Positions 58,313 to 64,000 of a stretch of 64,000 nt of DNA are shown here, in pieces. Within the stretch, counting starts at the first letter, position 1. Each line of letters starts with the position of its first letter. Below the pieces are notes generated by a model. It made no database searches and had not been told where the DNA came from. It saw nothing but the letters and a program-made list of their open reading frames with translations. A program made the translations under genes and the position numbers. The stretch comes from Diphasiastrum complanatum (lineage: Eukaryota > Streptophyta > Lycopodiopsida > Lycopodiales > Lycopodiaceae): NCBI GenBank assembly GCA_029204225.1, contig CM055092.1:67960810-68024809 (forward strand), given 5' to 3'.

Positions 58313-60082
58313 TCAATGAGATTTTTCCATGCCTTGTGATGACTTGATACTTAAGCTCCCATATTCCTTTGCAAAATAAGTTGCATGATGAAGAAGGATG
58401 TGCTGCAAACAATTGTTTTGATTAGTTACATCAGTAGAAAAATATATAAGCCTGAATGAAAAAAGAACTAGAAAATGATATAGATTAGCACCATGTAATG
58501 AGTGACGTTGTCTTTTCCCCAACAATCATGTACAGATTTTACAAATGTGGTGCAATGATTTGGCAAAGTCCTTATATCTTCTAATGATAGGTTTTCTTTC
58601 ATGATAACACATGAGTTTGTCTAAGTTGGTCCACACTTGTCCCTTTTCCACTCGATAACTTCCTTCCAGTGTTTGTGTGGCTTGAACAATTTCTCTCCAA
58701 ATTTTGTATCTGACACTTGATTCTTTGCATGTGTGATTGGATAAGAATCTTCTTGCTTTAGCACCTCCAATTGATGGCTTATTAGGAACGTTTTTTTTTA
58801 ATTTTTTCGGAGAGTCTGTCACTTTTTTCAATGATGACATTCCTTTTATGTAATCCTACATTTGACAGAACTATTTCCAACCTTCTATTTGCTGCTTTAG
58901 CCACAGACTCTGGTTTATGATTCCATGCTAGTAGAATATGCAGGTAAATAAGGTTTTCAATAATACGAACTTCAGCATGCAATGTGCACATGTGAACATA
59001 TTTTAATGGAATTGGCTAAACACTTTTCATATTTGGATCTTCAGCTTCTCATGTTGGGCCAGTGTTTTTTGATCGTCCCAAATTCATATTGTAGCAATTC
59101 TTCATGCAATAAAGACATGGATGCTTTGATGTTGCCCCATGAGAGACATTATACATACATTTTAATGTTTTCAAATCCCCTGCAAGGTGCCATTGAATTT
59201 GAAAACTTCCATGGTTTTCGATCGTAAATTTCTCACCCTCCAAATGTCTCTTTATAATCTTGCCATAATTTGTTCTTGAAAATATCCATGAAAGTAATTT
59301 ATGGTCCTCTTTCAAGACCTATAGAGAAACAAGTAATGCATGACATGTCAATAAAAACTGGCAAGGTATGAATTGTTAATAAAGATATTCTAAATGAAAA
59401 TTGAAATGTATACCTAGAATGCCGCCAACCACCGTATGTGATTTTTCGATTGAACACTAAACGTTCGATCATTTGTATCTGAAATTTTGTTCATCAAAGT
59501 GACACTCACTCATTCCAACTTCTGACCCTTGATAATTTCATATTCATCCAATTTTATTACAATAATGATATTTTCATTTACTTGATGTTCGTCTAGTTTA
59601 TAGAATCGAATAATGTATTTTGGAACATTTTCAATATCAAGAAAAATATTATTGCAATCGTTGTAATTGAGCTCACCATATTCTGATTTGTATAATTCAG
59701 TTATATGAAGTGGTTGGCCAACTACTTTGAACATTCCATCATTATAAAAATTTCTAGCTAATCTTACCCGATATGGATGCAAAAGATAGATTTTCTTCAC
59801 CATTACTTGGGAAAAAGCTTCTTTAAATATTCTAAAAAAAGTAGAATAAGCATTTATGCTAATTTTAGATACATCACATGCACCTTGTATCACATTTGCA
59901 TCCAAGTATGATTGAACCTTAATCAAAACAGTCTCTACAATTTCATTTTTCATTTTTTCAAATCGAACATTTTTTATCATTTCCTTTACTGACTTTCTTG
60001 GTAAAACATGACTTAAAGATGATCCAATGCATGAATGGTCTGTCAAATATACATGTCGATAATGTGGTAGAGCACAAGACAA
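58313..60082 (-). pseudogene. Gene 4 of the block, transposase-like, family not named
   Basis: Exon 1 (60082-59414): HYRHVYLTDHSCIGSSLSHV, QSYLDANVIQGACDVSKISI, later ENIIIVIKLDEYEIIKGQKL and a TGA. The intron is 59413-59319. Exon 2: LKEDHKLLSWIFSRTNYGKI, then LAGDLKTLKCMYNVSHGATS with KHPCLYC, two stops, PIPLKYVHMCTLHAEVRIIE. A frameshift near 58800 follows, then NKPSIGGAKARRFLSNHTCK and LDKLMCYHERKPIIRRYKDF. The order 'acidic strand, GDLK.L....G...A....PC.YC, IPL....LH...RI.E' is one I associate with transposase-like proteins of animal and plant mobile elements, but I cannot name the family. The CX2C suggests a zinc site, and DEYE and GD could hold catalytic acids. The TGA and TAG stops and the shift show decay. 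Confidence 0.45.
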
Positions 60083-60740
60083 TAGCGGACGAAACCGTGT
60101 GCTCTACAAAGCTAAATCAATCTGTAAAGGAATGAAACCTTATTACTGACAATAAAGAATCAATGCACAAGGCATCTACTTCGTCTATCTCTGATAAGCT
60201 TATGGTGTTAAATTTACACACACTTGATCTTCAATCTCTTAATCAACGATCAATCTCAATACGCAAATGGTATTCAATATATATACATATTGTTACAGAT
60301 GTGCAAATGAAGAAAGTACAGAGTGGATGTGTTGTCTGTAGGAGATCGTGGGTGGCTGCAGTTGTTGTCAAGTCTGTTAGCGCAGTTGCATGGAGAGAGC
60401 GTGAAAAGGGTGCAATGTCAGCCTTTGCTGAAGTGAACGTTGGTGAAGATGCAAAAAATACGTCACTTTGACGAATTGTCTTAGAATTTGATTTACAAGG
60501 TGCCTTTGCTTCCTAGGGCACCTTCGGCATTTTGTAAGGTAGTGTCGCCTTTTCTTCTGTCACAAAAACACGTTTAAAAACACACTGTCATGTTTTTGTT
60601 TGTCTTTTCTTCGTCTGTGAGAATTCACATGTAAATATGCAGACTGCATGACAACGTGACTAAGAATGCAGCATGAATGGAGGCAGATTAAAATGGGATT
60701 TAGAAGAGTAAAGGAAATAAATCCAAAAAACATTCCTAGT
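60083..60740. other. Right flank of the four-gene block
   Basis: A 102-codon plus frame (60163-60471) has no recognised domain. A small hairpin AAGGTGCC..GGGCACCTT lies at about 60499-60526. No gene called. Confidence 0.35.
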
Positions 60741-60744
60741 AGCC

Positions 60745-61326
60745 GAGATGTCTCTTGTGAAATTTCAGAGCAATGGACTCAATTTGATCAACAAATGATC
60801 AATTCAAAGGCTTCACACGTGTGAAGTACAACCATTGTACAGCCTGCTGATAGAAATAAATTTACTTAAGAAATCATAAGCATTCATCCACAAAGAACTT
60901 GCTTAAGAGAGTGAAAACACCAAGATTGCTCCCAAATCAATGTTTCTCATCATTAACCTCACAATGGATCCATCATGGATCAAGTACACAATCATCATAA
61001 TCATAATCTCTCTCTAGGCTGCTTCCAACATGTGTGGAATAGCTCATTATTGTACTCGTCTATATCCCATTTGGATAAGATCTATCTAATTTGCCAAATC
61101 ACCATTGGTGGTTAGTTTTGACCTTCTAGATTCCTACAATCTAGGAGATAACTCCTACAATTTAAGAGATTTGACAATTGACTCAAATAAAATCTACGTA
61201 CAATGGATCTGAATATTATGAGTGACATTTCACACGTGTGGACGGGTTCTCACACATGTAGATGAGCAATCTCTATGTGCTTGTGTTGTGGGTATTTCAT
61301 GTATACAAATAAACCACTTAAAATAC
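60745..61326 (-). mobile_element. Copia-type LTR fragment with G-box palindromes
   Basis: It shares the plan of the LTRs at 44.8-45.5 and 50.8-51.5 kb. CTTCACACGTGTGAAGTACA (60811) is followed by CATTGTACAGCCTGC, then phrases such as ATGGATCAAGTACA, and a second palindrome block CACACGTGTGGACGGGTTCT (61231). It is cut on the right by the LTR starting at 61327. Confidence 0.4.
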
Positions 61327-61778
61327 TGTTGGCCAAGCCTTGCCTAGTGGGCCCCACCACATTAAAGTAGAATAATAAGTGCAAGGCACTGGCATCCTGT
61401 GTGTATAAGCCCAGCCACCAATCAGCACAAGTAGCAAGTTGTAATTCCTAGGAATAAGAGACTAGGGACTTAAAACTCTAAAATGACATTAGAGGCCCTA
61501 AGTCAAGTTGCAAATAAAAAAGCTAAAAGGGCCCAACTTAAAACTCACATGAATCATGTGAGTGCCTTTGTGCTTTCTTAGCACCAATAGATTTAAGTTT
61601 TGTTTATTTTAAAGGCTTGGATTAGAATCCTTGCCCCAATGAAGTGGCCAATGAGAGTGAAGGAGGCTCACCTCTAAAATCTATAAGAGAGAGCCGTTTC
61701 CTTTGTATTGTATCATCTTCCATTCTCATTCTAATAAAACTCTCTTGGTTTTTCCATCTCCATCTCTCTCTCTCTCCC

Positions 61779-61826
<48 letters not shown>

Positions 61827-62010
61827 CTCTCTCCCTTTGTTGGGTAGGCGCTCGAGCCCCCAAAGCCTTTCCCAACCTAGGCATTTTGTCTCTCCCTCTC
61901 TCCACTCTCTTTCTTTTCTCTCTCCTCTCCCTCTCTCTTCTTGCTATGTAAATGAAGGTGAGGTTGCCACTCCCAACAATGAACCTCTATGCTACATCGA
62001 CGACACAACA
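61327..62010 (+). mobile_element. Athila-like LTR, ~684 bp
   Basis: It starts TGTTGGCCAAGCC and ends ACGACACAACA directly before a PBS. A TATA-like CTATAAGAGA lies at about 61680 and AATAAA at about 61732, giving U3-R-U5 order in plus sense. A (CT)n tract sits within (61764-61822). It is the 5' LTR of an element whose interior runs off the right edge. Confidence 0.65.
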
Positions 62011-62011
62011 G

Positions 62012-62029
62012 TGGTGTCGTTGTCGGGGA
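62012..62029 (+). other. Primer-binding site, tRNA-Asp type (copy 1)
   Basis: TGGTGTCGTTGTCGGGGA differs from the consensus TGGCGCCGTTGCCGGGGA at three sites, all C to T changes. Confidence 0.65.
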
Positions 62030-62064
62030 GCGCCACACACTCGCTTCGCCACATAGTTTTTTAA

Positions 62065-62198
<134 letters not shown>

Positions 62199-62206
62199 GT
62201 TGGGAT

Positions 62207-62433
62207 AGAATAGCTTTGGGTAGCTGCTCGAGCCTCCAAAGCCTTTCTCAACCTAGGCGTTCCCTCTCTCCACTCTCTTTCTCCTCTCTCTCTCTCCCTC
62301 TCTCTTCTTGCTATGCAGGTGAAGGTGAGGTTGCCGCTCCCAGCGACGAACCTCTATGCTACATCAACGACACAGCAGTGGCGCCGTTGCCGGGGAGCAC
62401 CACACACTCGCTTCGCCACATAGTTTTCTTAAT
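62207..62433 (+). repeat. Second copy of the LTR end plus PBS (PBS at 62379-62396)
   Basis: It repeats 61840-62072 with about 85-90 percent identity by eye: CTCGAGCC..CCAAAGCCTTT, GTGAAGGTGAGGTTGCC, ACCTCTATGCTACATC and CACACACTCGCTTCGCCACA. The PBS here is the exact consensus TGGCGCCGTTGCCGGGGA. The copies are about 370 b apart. Confidence 0.8.
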
Positions 62434-62434
62434 C

Positions 62435-62436
62435 TC

Positions 62437-62500
<64 letters not shown>
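62435..62500. repeat. (CT)n microsatellite
   Basis: About 30 CT units after the second PBS copy, in the same relative position as the 62072 tract after the first. Confidence 0.95.
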
Positions 62501-62502
<2 letters not shown>

Positions 62503-62779
62503 CTTCTCTCTCACCATTCTCTTTCACCTAAAAAATCATAATTTTTGGGGTTAGATTAGTGTGCGCTAGTGTTAGTTTTGCCGTTTTTTTAAAATTTTGT
62601 CATTTTTGTGTTGATTTTTTGTTTGAAAGTATTGTAGGGAGAGATTGTGAGGTCGGAGGATCAGATCCAACACTCAATCCTTTCATTAATTCATAAAAAT
62701 CAGAAGAAAGCTCAAAATCTGTTTTTGGAGGGAAAAGAGAGGCAAAATCTCATCAGATTTTGATTTCTCAAAAATCAGT

Positions 62780-63890
62780 GGACATGAACCTTTGCATGAC
62801 TGGTAGCAGCTCCAGGGTACTATCCCAGACCTGCATAGAAGCCTGCGAGGGTTAGTTTCGATCAAATTTTGAAAAAACAGAGAAAAATCCAAAAAAATTC
62901 AAAAATCCTTTGTAAAAATCAAAAAAAAATTCAAAACTCAAAAATAACCTTCGCATAGCTCTCTAAAGTTCCATCTCACTGAGACAAGGACATAGAGAAG
63001 TCTGCGAGAGTTAGATCCCAAAAAAAGTGCCCCTGAGAATGTTCCCAAGAGCAAAAAGTGGCCTAGAATCTTCTCAGACAACAAATTTTTGAGTTTCCTT
63101 GGGAAGTAACTCTTGCAGCTTGGTAAGCAGGTAGATACAAGTACATACCAGCTTGCGAAGATTAGTTCCCAGAAAATCTCAAAATTTGGCCCAAAAACTC
63201 CAAAAAAAATACACTTTTTTCAAGCTTTTTTGAGTTCCTTTGAGAAGTAACTCTTGCAGCTAAGTGAAAAACTAAATCTGACTGAGATACAACTGCATAC
63301 AAGTCTGCTAGGATTTGTTCCCAGAAAATCTTAGAATTTTGCATTAAAAAAACCCCAAAAAAATGCAGTTTTTTCAAGATTTTTTGAGTTTCCTTGGGAA
63401 GTAACTCTCGCAGCTTGGTGAGCAAGTAAATCTAACTTAGATACAAGTGCATACCAGTTTTCAAGGGTTTGTTCCCAGAAAATCTTAAAATTTTACAAAA
63501 AAAACCCCAAAAAATGCACTTTTTTAAAGATTTTTTGAGTTTCCTTGGGAAGTAACTCTCTAAGCTTGGTGAGTAGGTGAATCTGACTTAGATACAAGTG
63601 TATACCAGTCTAAGAGGGTTTATTCCCAAAAAATCTTAAAATTTTGCAAAAAGACCCCAAAAAATGCACTTTTTTCATGGTTTTTTTTTTAATCTACTAA
63701 GAAGTAGCCTTTGCAAAGAGTTTTATAGATAGATCTAACCTAGATCTGGCTGCTGTAAATTTTTTGTGAAGATCCAATGGTTACATTTTTAAATATCTAA
63801 GAAAAAGTGCTAAAAAATTGAGTTATTTCAAGATCTTGACAAATCTGTCCATCAAGAACTCTTGCAAAACTCACATTGTCTTGAAATGGT
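62780..63890 (+). repeat. ~151-bp tandem repeat in retrotransposon leader
   Basis: Clear unit starts (GAGTTTCCTTGGGAAGTAAC and variants) lie at 63091, 63231, 63386 and 63537, giving periods of 140, 155, 151 and about 153 bp. Each unit reads purine/T tract, GTAACTCTCGCAGCTTGGTG, then ACTTAGATACAAGTGCATAC, then GGGTTTGTTCCCAGAAAATC, then AAACCCCAAAAAATGCAC. More degenerate units precede (about 62790 and 62945) and follow (63691). No gag is reached before the window ends. Confidence 0.9.
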
Positions 63891-64000
63891 CCAAATACAG
63901 CTATTGTAGGAAGGTTGAGGGTTTGATTCACTCACAGATCTGAAGAAATCTTAAAAAAAAAAAAAACCACAAAAAACCATGAAAAAGGGCTAAAATCATA

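Noticed and set aside
52003-60740. Terminal inverted repeats of the four-gene block
   Set aside because: Weak similarity such as CAAAATG..GCCC on both sides was too short and gapped to be convincing.

Overview
The window looks like nuclear DNA of a land plant with a large, repeat-choked genome. The evidence is plant-type LTR retrotransposons primed by initiator-tRNA-Met-like or tRNA-Asp-like sites, a CACTA transposon, spliceosomal introns with GT..AG ends, AT-rich intergenic DNA and very long (CT)n tracts. A non-seed plant is possible, because a Crypton-type tyrosine recombinase relic is present, but the sequence alone does not settle the species. Nearly every coding segment is part of a mobile element and is broken by stops, frameshifts or deletions. 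The one compact ORF that looks like an ordinary cellular gene is at 1508-1942 on the minus strand.

Layout. 1-5 kb: the end of a Ty3/gypsy element, an LTR-like segment, the small coiled-coil ORF, foldback hairpins, and a copia-type LTR piece next to a tRNA-Asp-type primer site. 5-10.5 kb: two possible orphan exons, a decayed Crypton-like tyrosine recombinase gene (minus), several foldback or palindromic repeats and a likely tRNA-derived SINE. 11.7-23.4 kb: a huge (CT)n tract, a copia gag interrupted by an old minus-strand chromovirus (LTRs at 13.77-14.05 and 18.07-18.54 kb), a gypsy RT remnant, a Mutator-like transposase relic and another LTR. 23.4-35 kb: a rearranged Tat/Ogre-like gypsy complex. 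Its gag-pol (minus, 27.6-32.1 kb) is flanked by two inverted copies of a leader with a ~30-bp minisatellite and an extra ORF ('ORF1'). 35-38.4 kb: a minus copia element that lost RT/RNase H and carries two non-matching LTRs. 38.6-42 kb: a copia RT scrap, then a CACTA element with divergently arranged transposase-associated and transposase genes. 42.6-43.7 kb: a microsatellite-rich satellite. 43.8-52 kb: several copia fragments in both orientations, including a head-to-head junction.

52.7-60.1 kb is the most unusual part. Four spliced, degenerate genes alternate in orientation (+,-,+,-). The second encodes a histone H3-like domain that aligns without gaps to H3 from the tail through alpha-2, joined to a Pro/Ser-rich linker and then to a C48 (Ulp1/adenain-like) cysteine protease. 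The fourth is a transposase-like protein of a family I cannot name. I read the block as the remains of one large DNA transposon or virus-like element.

61.3-64 kb: an Athila-type LTR with primer-binding site, a tandem duplication of the LTR end plus PBS, long (CT)n, and a ~151-bp tandem repeat array in the leader. A 10-bp palindrome CACACGTGTG (G-box core) recurs at least eight times, nearly always inside LTR-like sequence.
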